Below, in pieces: positions 28,835 to 36,461 of a stretch of DNA of 64,000 nucleotides. Position 1 is the first letter of the stretch; every line of letters starts with the position of its first letter. A program made the translations under genes and the position numbers. The notes beneath the pieces are model-generated. The model was not told where the DNA came from. It was given only the letters and a program-made list of their open reading frames with translations, and ran no database searches. The DNA is from Betaproteobacteria bacterium. GTDB lineage: Bacteria > Pseudomonadota > Gammaproteobacteria > Burkholderiales > Casimicrobiaceae. Location of the stretch: positions 91,348 through 155,347 of the forward strand of contig JADIZG010000001.1 in the NCBI GenBank assembly GCA_016704895.1, written 5' to 3'.

Positions 28835-29668
28835 ATGGCACTGGTCAAAGTCAAGCCGACCTCCGCCGGGCGCCGGGCGCTCGTCAAGGTCGTCAACCCG
28901 CATCTGCACAAGGGGCGCCCGATCGACGCGCTCACCGAGAGCCAGAAGCGCGGGTCGGGCCGCAACAACAACGGCCACATCACCGTGCGCCACAAGGGCG
29001 GCGGTCACAAGCACCACTATCGCATCGTCGACTTCCGTCGCAACAAGGACGGGATCCCGGCGAAGGTCGAGCGCCTCGAGTACGACCCGAACCGCAGCGC
29101 GCACCTCGCGTTGCTGTGCTACGCCGACGGCGAGCGCCGCTACATCATCGCGCCGCGCGGCGTCGCGGTGGGCAGCGAGCTGCAGTCGGGCATCGACGCC
29201 GGCATCAAGCCGGGCAACTGCCTGCCGCTGCGCAACATCCCGGTCGGCACGACGGTGCACTGCGTCGAGATGCAGCCGGGTCGCGGCGCGCAGCTCGCGC
29301 GCTCGGCCGGCGCGGCGGTCCAGGTGCTCGCGCGCGAAGGCATCCATGCGCAGCTGCGCCTGCGCTCGGGCGAGATCCGGAAGGTGCACGTCGACTGCCG
29401 CGCAACGATCGGCGAGGTCGGGAACGAGGAGCACAGCCTGCGCTCGATCGGCAAGGCGGGTGCGAACCGCTGGCGCGGCATCCGCCCGACGGTGCGCGGC
29501 ATCTCGATGAACCCGGTGGACCACCCGATGGGTGGCCGCACGAACGGCGGCGGCGGCTGGCACCACCCGGTGTCGCCGTGGGGCACGCCGGCGAAGGGCT
29601 ACAAGACGCGCTCGAACAAGCGCACCGACGGGATGATCGTGCGCCGCCGGCGTGCGACGAAGGGGTAA
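28835..29668 (+). CDS. rplB: 50S ribosomal protein L2
   Basis: Bridges the subunits near the peptidyl-transferase centre. 277 residues, MALVKVKPTSAGRRALVKV to RRRRATKG. The catalysis-associated stretch containing His (GGGWHHPVSPWGTPAKGYKTR) is intact. Tight spacing on both sides within the S10 operon. Confidence 0.98.
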   Translation: MALVKVKPTSAGRRALVKVVNPHLHKGRPIDALTESQKRGSGRNNNGHITVRHKGGGHKHHYRIVDFRRNKDGIPAKVERLEYDPNRSAHLALLCYADGERRYIIAPRGVAVGSELQSGIDAGIKPGNCLPLRNIPVGTTVHCVEMQPGRGAQLARSAGAAVQVLAREGIHAQLRLRSGEIRKVHVDCRATIGEVGNEEHSLRSIGKAGANRWRGIRPTVRGISMNPVDHPMGGRTNGGGGWHHPVSPWGTPAKGYKTRSNKRTDGMIVRRRRATKG

Positions 29669-29673
29669 GCGGG

Positions 29674-29973
29674 ATGGCACGTTCGATCAAGAAGGGACCG
29701 TTCGTCGACCAGCACCTCGTCGCCAAGGTCGAGGCCGCGCGGGCGACGAACGACAAGAAGCCGATCAAGACCTGGTCGCGCCGCTCGACCGTCACGCCGG
29801 ACTTCGTCGGCCTGACGATCGCCGTGCACAACGGCAAGCAGCACATCCCGGTCTACGTGTCCGAGAACATGGTCGGCCACAAGCTCGGCGAGTTCGCGAT
29901 GACGCGCACGTTCAAGGGCCACACGTCGGACAAGAAGTCCGCCGCGCCCTCGAAGCCGCCGAAGAAGAAGTGA
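29674..29973 (+). CDS. rpsS: 30S ribosomal protein S19
   Basis: Head protein that touches A-site tRNA with S13. 99 residues: MARSIKKGPFVDQHL, SRRSTVTPDFVGLTIAVHNG, and the Lys-rich tail KSAAPSKPPKKK. Five bases separate it from rplB. Confidence 0.98.
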   Translation: MARSIKKGPFVDQHLVAKVEAARATNDKKPIKTWSRRSTVTPDFVGLTIAVHNGKQHIPVYVSENMVGHKLGEFAMTRTFKGHTSDKKSAAPSKPPKKK

Positions 29974-29983
29974 GGAGCCCGTG

Positions 29984-30325
29984 ATGGAAACCACAGCCAC
30001 GTTGCGAGGCGTCCGCCTGTCGGCCCAGAAGGGCCGGCTGGTCGCCGACCAGATCCGCGGCCTGCCCGTCGGCAGGGCGCTCGACCTGCTCGCGTTCTCG
30101 CCGAAGAAGGGCGCTCGGATCATCCGCAAGGTCCTCGAGAGCGCGATCGCCAATGCCGAGCACAACGACGGCGCGGACGTCGACGAGCTCAAGGTCACGA
30201 CGATCTACGTCGACAAGGCCGAGACGCTGAAGCGGATGAGCGCTCGCGCCAAGGGCCGCGGCAACACGATCGGCAAGCAGAGTTGCCACATCCACGTCGC
30301 GGTGGGCGACGGGAAGGCCAAGTAA
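29984..30325 (+). CDS. rplV: 50S ribosomal protein L22
   Basis: Tunnel protein with an extended beta-hairpin. 113 residues; ATG 29984 (METTATLRGVRLSAQKGRLV) is chosen over the adjacent GTG 29981. The hairpin MSARAKGRGNTIGKQSCHIHV is present, followed by a short Lys-containing tail. Confidence 0.97.
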   Translation: METTATLRGVRLSAQKGRLVADQIRGLPVGRALDLLAFSPKKGARIIRKVLESAIANAEHNDGADVDELKVTTIYVDKAETLKRMSARAKGRGNTIGKQSCHIHVAVGDGKAK

Positions 30326-30333
30326 GGGATCCC

Positions 30334-31053
30334 ATGGGACAGAAAATCCATCCGACCGGCTTTCGCCTGGCGGTGACGCGCAACTGGTCGTCGCGCTGGT
30401 ACGCGAACAGCAAGAACTTCCGCGCGACGCTCGGCGAGGACATCCGGGTCCGCGAGTACCTGAAGCGCAAGCTCTCCCACGCGTCGGTCGCCCGCATCAC
30501 GATCGAGCGTCCGGCGAAGAACGCGCGCATCACGATCCACAGCGCGCGTCCCGGCGTCGTCATCGGCAAGAAGGGCGAGGACATCGAGACGCTGCGCTCC
30601 GACCTGCGCCGCATGATGGGCGGGGACGTCGGCCTCAACATCGAGGAGATCCGGAAGCCCGAGATCGACGCGCAGCTCGTCGCGGAGTCGATCGCCCAGC
30701 AGCTCGAGAAGCGCATCATGTTCCGCCGCGCGATGAAGCGCGCGATGCAGAACGCGATGCGGCTCGGCGCGCAGGGCATCAAGGTGATGAGCTCCGGCCG
30801 CCTGAACGGCGCCGAGATCGCGCGGCGCGAGTGGTATCGCGAGGGTCGCGTCCCGCTGCACACGCTGCGGGCCGACATCGACTACGGGTTTGCCGAGGCG
30901 CGCACGACCTACGGCAAGATCGGCATCAAGGTCTGGGTGTTCAAGGGCGAAATCCTGGCGCACAACGCCGAGCCGACGGCGGCGCCGGCCCCGGCCCCCG
31001 AGGCGCCCAAGCGGCCCCGCCGCGCAGGAGTGAAGAATGCTGCAGCCAGCTAG
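30334..31053 (+). CDS. rpsC: 30S ribosomal protein S3
   Basis: Forms the mRNA entry channel with S4 and S5. 239 residues: MGQKIHPTGFRLAVTRNWSS, the KH domain with GVVIGKKGEDIE, then the C-terminal domain. An Ala/Pro-rich tail ends the protein. It overlaps rplP by 17 bases. Confidence 0.98.
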   Translation: MGQKIHPTGFRLAVTRNWSSRWYANSKNFRATLGEDIRVREYLKRKLSHASVARITIERPAKNARITIHSARPGVVIGKKGEDIETLRSDLRRMMGGDVGLNIEEIRKPEIDAQLVAESIAQQLEKRIMFRRAMKRAMQNAMRLGAQGIKVMSSGRLNGAEIARREWYREGRVPLHTLRADIDYGFAEARTTYGKIGIKVWVFKGEILAHNAEPTAAPAPAPEAPKRPRRAGVKNAAAS

Positions 31054-31451
31054 AAGGAAGTACCGCAAGGAGCAGAAGGGGCGCAACACGGGCCTCGCGA
31101 CGGTCGGCGCCAAGGTCTCGTTCGGCGAATTCGGCCTCAAGGCGACGTCGCGCGGGCGTCTGACCGCGCGCCAGATCGAGGCGGCGCGGCGCGCGATGAC
31201 GCGCCACATCAAGCGCGGCGGGCGGATCTGGATCCGCATCTTCCCCGACAAGCCGGTCTCCAAGAAGCCTGCCGAGGTCCGCATGGGCAACGGCAAGGGC
31301 AAACCCCGAGTACTGGGTCGCCGAGATCCAGCCGGGCAAGGTGCTCTACGAGATGGACGGTGTCGACGAGGCGCTCGCCCGCGAGGCGTTCGCGCTCGCT
31401 GCGGCCAAGCTGCCGCTGCGGACGACCTTCGTCCATCGCCTGGTCAGCTGA
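31037..31451 (+). pseudogene. rplP: 50S ribosomal protein L16, single-base insertion as read
   Basis: Essential large-subunit protein at the A site. MLQPARRKYRKEQKGRNTG, with AGGAG upstream, runs correctly to EVRMGNGKGK. The DNA then reads GGGCAAACCCC where the family needs codons for GNPEYWV: one extra A near 31301-31303. In the shifted frame the correct ending (PEYWVAEIQPGKVLYEMDG, EAFALAAAKLPLRTTF, VHRLVS) continues to TGA 31449-31451, giving the usual 137 residues after removing one base. As read, the first frame runs on into rpmC. Since L16 is essential, sequencing error is likely. Confidence 0.93.
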
Positions 31452-31462
31452 CGGAGACGACC

Positions 31463-31669
31463 ATGAAGCGATCGGAAGCGAAGAAGGCGCTCAAGGCGAA
31501 GTCGGCGACGGAGCTCGGCACCGAGCTCGCCGCGCTCTACAAGGAGCAGTTCGGGCTGCGCATGCAGAAGGCGACGCAGCAGCTCCAGAATCCGGCGAAG
31601 CTCAAGGAGGTCCGGCGCGGCATCGCCCGGGTCAAGACCCTCATCGGACAGAAGGCGGGGCAGGCATGA
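31463..31669 (+). CDS. rpmC: 50S ribosomal protein L29
   Basis: Small exit-tunnel protein beside L23. 68 residues: MKRSEAKKALKAKSATELG, then LYKEQFGLRMQKATQQLQNPAKLKEVRRGIARVKT. GGAGA precedes the ATG. It overlaps rpsQ by ATGA. The frameshifted rplP frame would run into it, but its own start signals are intact. Confidence 0.96.
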   Translation: MKRSEAKKALKAKSATELGTELAALYKEQFGLRMQKATQQLQNPAKLKEVRRGIARVKTLIGQKAGQA

Positions 31670-31952
31670 CCGAACAAGCGACCGAAGGCGCCTCGGGCAA
31701 GGCGACCGGCCACACGCTGACCGGGCGGGTGGTGAGCGACAAGATGAACAAGACCGTGACGGTGCTGGTCGAGCGCCGGGTGCGGCATCCGCTCTACGGC
31801 AAGACCATCACGCGCTCGGCGAAGTACCACGCGCACGACGAGGCCAACGAGTGCAAGGAAGGCGATCTGGTCGAGATCGAGGCGACCCGGAAGCTCTCGA
31901 AGACCAAGGCCTGGCGGGTGTCGCGGCTGATCGAGCGGGCGCCGCGGCCTGA
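31666..31952 (+). CDS. rpsQ: 30S ribosomal protein S17 (stop codon displaced by probable indel)
   Basis: Primary 16S rRNA-binding protein and last gene of the S10 operon. It has an N-terminal extension (MTEQATEGASGKATGH), then the S17 fold LTGRVVSDKMNKTVTVLVERRV, HPLYGKTITRSAKYHAHDE and KTKAWRVSRLIERA. The family ends about here. As read there is no stop and the frame continues through the promoter region into rplN. A one-base shift near 31935-31945 would end it at TGA 31950-31952, so I place the end there. Confidence 0.9.
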
Positions 31953-31986
31953 CGGCGCGGCCGGGTGCCCGTTGCCACCCGGGGGG

Positions 31987-32015
31987 TTGCCAGAATCGGC
32001 GATCCCTGCCATAAT
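31987..32015 (+). promoter_or_regulatory. spc operon promoter upstream of rplN
   Basis: TTGCCA (31987-31992), a 17-base spacer and CATAAT (32010-32015), in the 238-base gap between S17 and L14. This is exactly where the spc promoter lies in E. coli. A leader of about 165 bases precedes rplN. Confidence 0.75.
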
Positions 32016-32190
32016 TTTCGTTTACCTCCGCGCGAGGGGCCCGAACAGCCACACCGGGCGTCGCGCGCGGCACATCCCCGAACGGGGTCCAAAACTGGCC
32101 GTCGCGAAGTCCTGCGCGGCCGCGCAGGGGCGGCGACAGACCCCCGGGCGCGGCCCGAGAGCGCGGTTCAAGTTGGAGAGGCTTCAAGTC

Positions 32191-32559
32191 ATGATCCAGA
32201 TGCAATCGGTGCTGGACGTCGCCGACAACACGGGCGCGCGTTCGGTCATGTGCATTAAGGTGCTCGGCGGCAGCAAGCGCCGCTACGCGCACATCGGCGA
32301 CGTGATCAAGGTCAGCGTCAAGGACGCGGCGCCGCGTGGTCGCGTCAAGAAGGGCGAGATCTACAACGCCGTCGTCGTGCGAACCCGCCAGGGCGTGCGC
32401 CGGGACGACGGCGCCCGCGTCCGTTTCGACACGAACGCGGCGGTCCTGCTCAACACCAAGCTGGAGCCGATCGGCACCCGCATCTTCGGGCCGGTGACGC
32501 GCGAGTTGCGCACCGAGCGCTTCATGAAGATCGTGTCGCTCGCGCCCGAGGTCCTGTAA
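32191..32559 (+). CDS. rplN: 50S ribosomal protein L14
   Basis: Intersubunit bridge protein and first gene of the spc operon. 122 residues, standard length: MIQMQSVLDVADNTGARSVM, RRYAHIGDVIKVSVKDAAPRG, ELRTERFMKIVSLAPEVL. GGAGAG lies upstream of the ATG. It is in frame with rpsQ only because the rpsQ stop is missing. Confidence 0.97.
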   Translation: MIQMQSVLDVADNTGARSVMCIKVLGGSKRRYAHIGDVIKVSVKDAAPRGRVKKGEIYNAVVVRTRQGVRRDDGARVRFDTNAAVLLNTKLEPIGTRIFGPVTRELRTERFMKIVSLAPEVL

Positions 32560-32570
32560 GGAGCGGCGCC

Positions 32571-32888
32571 ATGCGCAAGATCAAGAAGGGCGACAACGTG
32601 GTCGTGGTCACCGGGCGCGACAAGGGCAAGCGCGGCGACGTCGCGCGCGTCGTGGACGCCGAGCACGTGGTCGTCAACGGAATCAACACGGTGAAGCGCC
32701 ATACGCGTCCGAACCCGCTCAAGAACCAGCCGGGCGGGATCGTGACGAAGGAGCAGCCGATCCACGTCTCGAACGTGGCGATCTGGAACCCGGTCACGCA
32801 GAAGGCGGATCGCATCGGGTTCCGGACGCTCGACGACGGACGCAAGGTTCGCTACTTCAAGTCCAATGGCGAGCAGCTCGGGGCGTGA
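32571..32888 (+). CDS. rplX: 50S ribosomal protein L24
   Basis: Assembly-initiator protein of the 50S subunit with a KOW motif (MRKIKKGDNVVVVTGRDKGKRGDVARV). 105 residues, ending KVRYFKSNGEQLGA. Preceded by AAGGAG and spaced 11 bases from rplN. Confidence 0.97.
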   Translation: MRKIKKGDNVVVVTGRDKGKRGDVARVVDAEHVVVNGINTVKRHTRPNPLKNQPGGIVTKEQPIHVSNVAIWNPVTQKADRIGFRTLDDGRKVRYFKSNGEQLGA

Positions 32889-32898
32889 GGAGACAGAT

Positions 32899-33438
32899 AT
32901 GGCCCGCCTGAAGGATTACTACCGCAAGGAAGTCGTGCCCGCGCTGGTCAAGCAGTTCGGCTACGCGTCGGTGATGCAGGTCCCGCGCATCGAGAAGATC
33001 GTCCTCAACATGGGCGTCGGCGAGGCGACGGGCGACAAGAAGCTGCTCGAGAACGCGGTCGGCGACATGCAGAAGATCGCGGGCCAGAAGCCGGTCGTCA
33101 CGAAGGCCCGCAAGGCCATCGCGGGCTTCAAGATCCGCGAGGGCTACCCGATCGGCTGCATGGTGACGCTGCGGCACGAACGCATGTACGAGTTCCTCGA
33201 CAAGCTGATCGCGATCGCGCTGCCGCGCGTCCGCGACTTCCGCGGCGTGTCCGGCCGCGGGTTCGACGGCCAGGGGAACTACAACATGGGCGTCAAGGAA
33301 CAGATCATCTTCCCGGAGATCGAGTACGACAAGATCGACGCGCTCCGCGGGATGAACGTCACGATCACGACGAGCGCGAAGACCGACGCCGAGGCGAAGG
33401 CGCTGCTTTCCGCGTTCCGTTTCCCGTTCAAGAACTGA
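32899..33438 (+). CDS. rplE: 50S ribosomal protein L5
   Basis: Binds 5S rRNA and contacts P-site tRNA. 179 residues: MARLKDYYRKEVVPALVKQFGY, then PRIEKIVLNMGVGEA and the 5S-binding RKAIAGFKIREGYPIGCMVTLR. GAGGAGA precedes the start. Confidence 0.98.
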   Translation: MARLKDYYRKEVVPALVKQFGYASVMQVPRIEKIVLNMGVGEATGDKKLLENAVGDMQKIAGQKPVVTKARKAIAGFKIREGYPIGCMVTLRHERMYEFLDKLIAIALPRVRDFRGVSGRGFDGQGNYNMGVKEQIIFPEIEYDKIDALRGMNVTITTSAKTDAEAKALLSAFRFPFKN

Positions 33439-33448
33439 GACCCCAGCC

Positions 33449-33754
33449 ATGTCGAAACTGGCCCTGATCAACCGCAACGAGAAGCGCAAGAAGCTCGTCG
33501 CGAAGTACGCGAAGCGGCGCAATGCGCTCGTCGCGATCGTCGAGAACGCGAAGGCGTCCGACGAGGAGCGCTACGCGGCCCGGCTGAAGCTGCAGCAGCT
33601 GCCCCGCAACGCGAACCCGACGCGCGTGCGCAACCGCTGCGCGCTGACCGGCCGCCCGCGCGGCGTGTACGCCAAGTTCGGCCTGGGACGAAACAAGCTG
33701 CGCGACTACATCATGCGCGGCGAGGTTCCCGGCGTCGTCAAGGCCAGCTGGTGA
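33449..33754 (+). CDS. rpsN: 30S ribosomal protein S14
   Basis: Head protein of the 30S subunit. At 101 residues it is the long, zinc-free type, since the CxxC pairs of the short form are absent. Conserved RCALTGRPRGVYAKFGLGRNKLRDYIMRGEVPGVVKASW ending. A two-hairpin repeat element fills the gap to rpsH. Confidence 0.97.
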   Translation: MSKLALINRNEKRKKLVAKYAKRRNALVAIVENAKASDEERYAARLKLQQLPRNANPTRVRNRCALTGRPRGVYAKFGLGRNKLRDYIMRGEVPGVVKASW

Positions 33755-33759
33755 TGAAC

Positions 33760-33822
33760 TCCCTCACCCCCGCCCCTCTCCCGCACGCGGGCGAGGGGAG
33801 ATTCGAGGTGCCTGAGGCACCC
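33760..33822. repeat. Two-hairpin intergenic repeat between rpsN and rpsH
   Basis: CCCCTC...CCCG / CGGG...GAGGGG (33773-33798) is followed by GATTCG and a second perfect hairpin GGTGCC-TGA-GGCACC (33807-33821). The same architecture recurs between secY and infA (37793-37850). It resembles the widespread CCCTCACCCC-CCCCTCTCCC intergenic repeat of proteobacteria. Confidence 0.7.
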
Positions 33823-33842
33823 AAGATGGTTCGAGGTGAAGC

Positions 33843-34238
33843 ATGAGCATGACTGATCCCATCGCCGACATGCTGACGCGCATCCGGAACGCGCAGATGA
33901 TCGAGCGGTCCACCGTCGAGATGCCCTCGTCGAAGGTCAAAATCGCGATCGCGAAGGTCCTCAAGGACGAGGGCTACATCGACGGCTTCAAGCTCGGCGG
34001 CGAATCCGCCAAGCCGATGCTGGAGATCGCGCTGCGCTACCACGCGGGCCGGCCGGTGATCGAGCGGATCGAGCGCGTCTCGTCCCCGGGCCTGCGCATC
34101 TACCGCGGCAAGGACGACATCCCGCGCGTGATGAACGGGCTGGGCATCGCGATCGTCTCGACGTCGCGCGGCGTGATGACCGACCGCAAGGCGCGCACCC
34201 AGGGCGTCGGCGGCGAAGTGCTCTGCTACGTCGCCTGA
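33843..34238 (+). CDS. rpsH: 30S ribosomal protein S8
   Basis: Central-domain organiser of 16S rRNA and, in E. coli, repressor of the spc operon. 131 residues from MSMTDPIADMLTRIRNAQ; GAGGTGA lies three bases before this ATG. C-terminal STSRGVMTDRKARTQGVGGEVLCYVA is conserved. Confidence 0.98.
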   Translation: MSMTDPIADMLTRIRNAQMIERSTVEMPSSKVKIAIAKVLKDEGYIDGFKLGGESAKPMLEIALRYHAGRPVIERIERVSSPGLRIYRGKDDIPRVMNGLGIAIVSTSRGVMTDRKARTQGVGGEVLCYVA

Positions 34239-34248
34239 CGGAGGATCC

Positions 34249-34776
34249 ATGTCCCGCATCGGAAATCAACCGATCACGCTCCCGGCCAAGGTCGAAGTGG
34301 CCATCTCGGGCGGCGAGATCACCGTGAAGGGCCCGCTGGGCTCGCTGTCGCGGCGTGTCGCGGAAGGCGTCACCGTCGAGAAGAGCGGCGACACGCTGGT
34401 CTGCAAGGTCGAGCGTCCGGAGTCGCGAGCGCTGCACGGGACGACCCGCGCGCTGCTCGCGAACATGGTCCGCGGCGTGTCGCAGGGCTTCGAGAAGAAG
34501 CTCTCGCTGGTCGGCGTCGGCTATCGCGCGCAGGCGCAGGGCGACAAGCTCAACCTGTCGCTCGGATTCTCGCACCCGGTGGTTCACATGATGCCCAAGG
34601 GCGTCAAGGCGGAGACCCCGGTGCAGACCGAGATCCTGGTCAAGGGAATCGACAAGCAGGCGGTCGGCCAGGTGGCCGCCGAGATCCGCGCCTACCGCCC
34701 GCCGGAGCCCTACAAGGGCAAGGGCGTGCGCTACGCGGACGAGCGCGTCGTCATCAAGGAAACGAAGAAGAAGTAA
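34249..34776 (+). CDS. rplF: 50S ribosomal protein L6
   Basis: Supports the GTPase-associated region near the sarcin-ricin loop. 175 residues: MSRIGNQPITLPAKVEVAIS and the C-terminal YRPPEPYKGKGVRYADERVVIKETKKK. Two repeated alpha/beta folds are expected from the length and motifs. Confidence 0.98.
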   Translation: MSRIGNQPITLPAKVEVAISGGEITVKGPLGSLSRRVAEGVTVEKSGDTLVCKVERPESRALHGTTRALLANMVRGVSQGFEKKLSLVGVGYRAQAQGDKLNLSLGFSHPVVHMMPKGVKAETPVQTEILVKGIDKQAVGQVAAEIRAYRPPEPYKGKGVRYADERVVIKETKKK

Positions 34777-34800
34777 GCGGCCTGACGGCAGAGGGACACG

Positions 34801-35154
34801 ATGAACAAGAAGGATGCACGCACTCGCCGCGCCCGCCAGACGCGGCTGCGCATCGCCGAGCAGCGGGCGACGCGGCTGGTCGTGAGCCGCTCGAACTGCC
34901 ACATCTACGCGCAGATCGTGGCGCCGGAAGGCGACCGCGTGCTCGCGAGCGCGTCGACCCTCGAGGGCGACATGCGCAAGGACGTGAAGAACGGCGGCAA
35001 CGCCGCGGCGGCGGTGATCGTCGGCAAGCGCATCGCGGAACGCGCGAAGGCGATCGGGATCGAACGCGTGGCGTTCGATCGCTCGGGCTTCCGCTTCCAC
35101 GGGCGCGTCAAGGCGCTCGCCGAGGCGGCGCGCGAAGCCGGCCTCAAGTTCTAG
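34801..35154 (+). CDS. rplR: 50S ribosomal protein L18
   Basis: Binds 5S rRNA with L5. 117 residues: MNKKDARTRRARQTRLRIAE, HIYAQIVAPEGDRVLASAST, then RSGFRFHGRVKALAEAAREAGLKF. Confidence 0.98.
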   Translation: MNKKDARTRRARQTRLRIAEQRATRLVVSRSNCHIYAQIVAPEGDRVLASASTLEGDMRKDVKNGGNAAAAVIVGKRIAERAKAIGIERVAFDRSGFRFHGRVKALAEAAREAGLKF

Positions 35155-35164
35155 GAAACGGACC

Positions 35165-35698
35165 ATGGCGAACCCACGCAGCAACGCTCCCAGGCAGCAG
35201 CAGTCGGACGACCGCGGCGACGGCCTCCGGGAGAAGATGATCAGCATCAACCGCGTCACCAAGGTGGTGAAGGGCGGCCGCATCATGGGCTTCGCGGCGC
35301 TCACCGTCGTGGGCGACGGCGACGGTCGCGTCGGCATGGGCAAGGGGAAGGCGAAGGAAGTCCCCGTCGCCGTGCAGAAGGCGATGGACGAGGCGCGGCG
35401 CAACCTGCGCAAGGTCCGCCTGAACAAGGGCACGCTGCACCACGCGGTCGAGGGCCGGCACGGGTCGACGCGCGTCTACATGCAGCCGGCGTCCGAAGGC
35501 ACCGGCGTGATCGCCGGCGGCGCGATGCGCGCGGTGTGCGACGTCGTCGGCGTCACGAACGTGCTCGCGAAGTGCCACGGCCCGACCAACCCGTACAACG
35601 TCGTTCGCGCGACGCTGAACGCGCTCGAGGCCGGCAGCGCCCCCGCGGACATCGCCGCGAAGCGCGGCAAGTCGGTCGACGAGATCCTGGGAGCCTGA
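35165..35698 (+). CDS. rpsE: 30S ribosomal protein S5
   Basis: Accuracy-related protein at the mRNA entry channel. 177 residues with a Gln/Asp-rich start (about 1-20), then LREKMISINRVTKVVKGGRIMGFAA, where spectinomycin-resistance changes map, in the usual wild-type form. The downstream rpmD ATG lies 2 bases after its stop. Confidence 0.98.
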   Translation: MANPRSNAPRQQQSDDRGDGLREKMISINRVTKVVKGGRIMGFAALTVVGDGDGRVGMGKGKAKEVPVAVQKAMDEARRNLRKVRLNKGTLHHAVEGRHGSTRVYMQPASEGTGVIAGGAMRAVCDVVGVTNVLAKCHGPTNPYNVVRATLNALEAGSAPADIAAKRGKSVDEILGA

Positions 35699-35700
35699 CG

Positions 35701-35889
35701 ATGTCCGCAGCGAAGAAGATCACGGTCAAGCTGGTGCGCGGCGTCCCGCGCACGCGCCACGACCACCGCGCGACGGTGCGCGGGCTCGGCCTCAAGTGGA
35801 CCAACCACACGGTCGAGCTCGAGGACACGCCGTCGGTGCGTGGCATGGTGACGAAGGTCAACTACCTGGTGAAGGTGGTCGGCGAATAG
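35701..35889 (+). CDS. rpmD: 50S ribosomal protein L30
   Basis: Small large-subunit protein, 62 residues: ITVKLVRGVPRTRHDHRATVRGLGL, then RGMVTKVNYLVKVVGE. Encoded in all spc operons of this type between S5 and L15. A 109-base gap follows before rplO. Confidence 0.96.
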   Translation: MSAAKKITVKLVRGVPRTRHDHRATVRGLGLKWTNHTVELEDTPSVRGMVTKVNYLVKVVGE

Positions 35890-35998
35890 CCGCGGCGCGA
35901 CGATGCCGGCGATCCCCGCGGGGAAGCCGGCGGCGCCAGGACAGGGATGCGGATTCCCGCTCGATGCGGGAACGACGAACGAAGCGGAAGGCAACACC

Positions 35999-36430
35999 AT
36001 GCGACTCAACACGATCAAGCCCGCCGCGGGCAGCAAGAAGCCGAAACGGCGCGTCGCGCGCGGCATCGGCTCGGGCCTCGGCAAGACCGCGGGCCGCGGC
36101 CACAAGGGGCAGAAGTCGCGCTCGGGCGGCTTCCACAAGGTCGGCTTCGAGGGCGGCCAGATGCCGCTGCAGCGCCGGCTGCCGAAGCGGGGCTTCGTTT
36201 CGATGTCGCGCGACGACACGGCGGAAGTCCGTCTCGCCGACCTCGCGCGGCTGCCCGTCGTGGAGATCGACCTCCTGGCGCTCAAGGCCGCGGGGATGGT
36301 GCCCGCGACGGCCAAGACCGCCAAGGTGATCAAGACCGGCAAGCTCGAGAAGGCGGTCAAGCTCTCGGGCGTGCTCGCGACCAAGGGTGCCAGGGCGGCC
36401 ATCGAGGCCGCCGGCGGCAGCGTGGCCTGA
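35999..36430 (+). CDS. rplO: 50S ribosomal protein L15
   Basis: Late-assembly protein binding 23S rRNA. 143 residues, MRLNTIKPAAGSKKPKRRVARGIGSG with the Gly/Lys-rich extension GRGHKGQKSRSGG. The C-terminal globular part ends AAIEAAGGSVA. Secretion gene secY follows 31 bases later. Confidence 0.97.
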   Translation: MRLNTIKPAAGSKKPKRRVARGIGSGLGKTAGRGHKGQKSRSGGFHKVGFEGGQMPLQRRLPKRGFVSMSRDDTAEVRLADLARLPVVEIDLLALKAAGMVPATAKTAKVIKTGKLEKAVKLSGVLATKGARAAIEAAGGSVA

Positions 36431-36461
36431 CGCGGTCGGGACACGGGAAAAGGCGATCGAC

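Noticed and set aside
31942..32190. Coding linker joining S17 and L14
   Set aside because: The stretch is low-complexity, contains a promoter and leader, and S17 and L14 are separate proteins in all known ribosomes.
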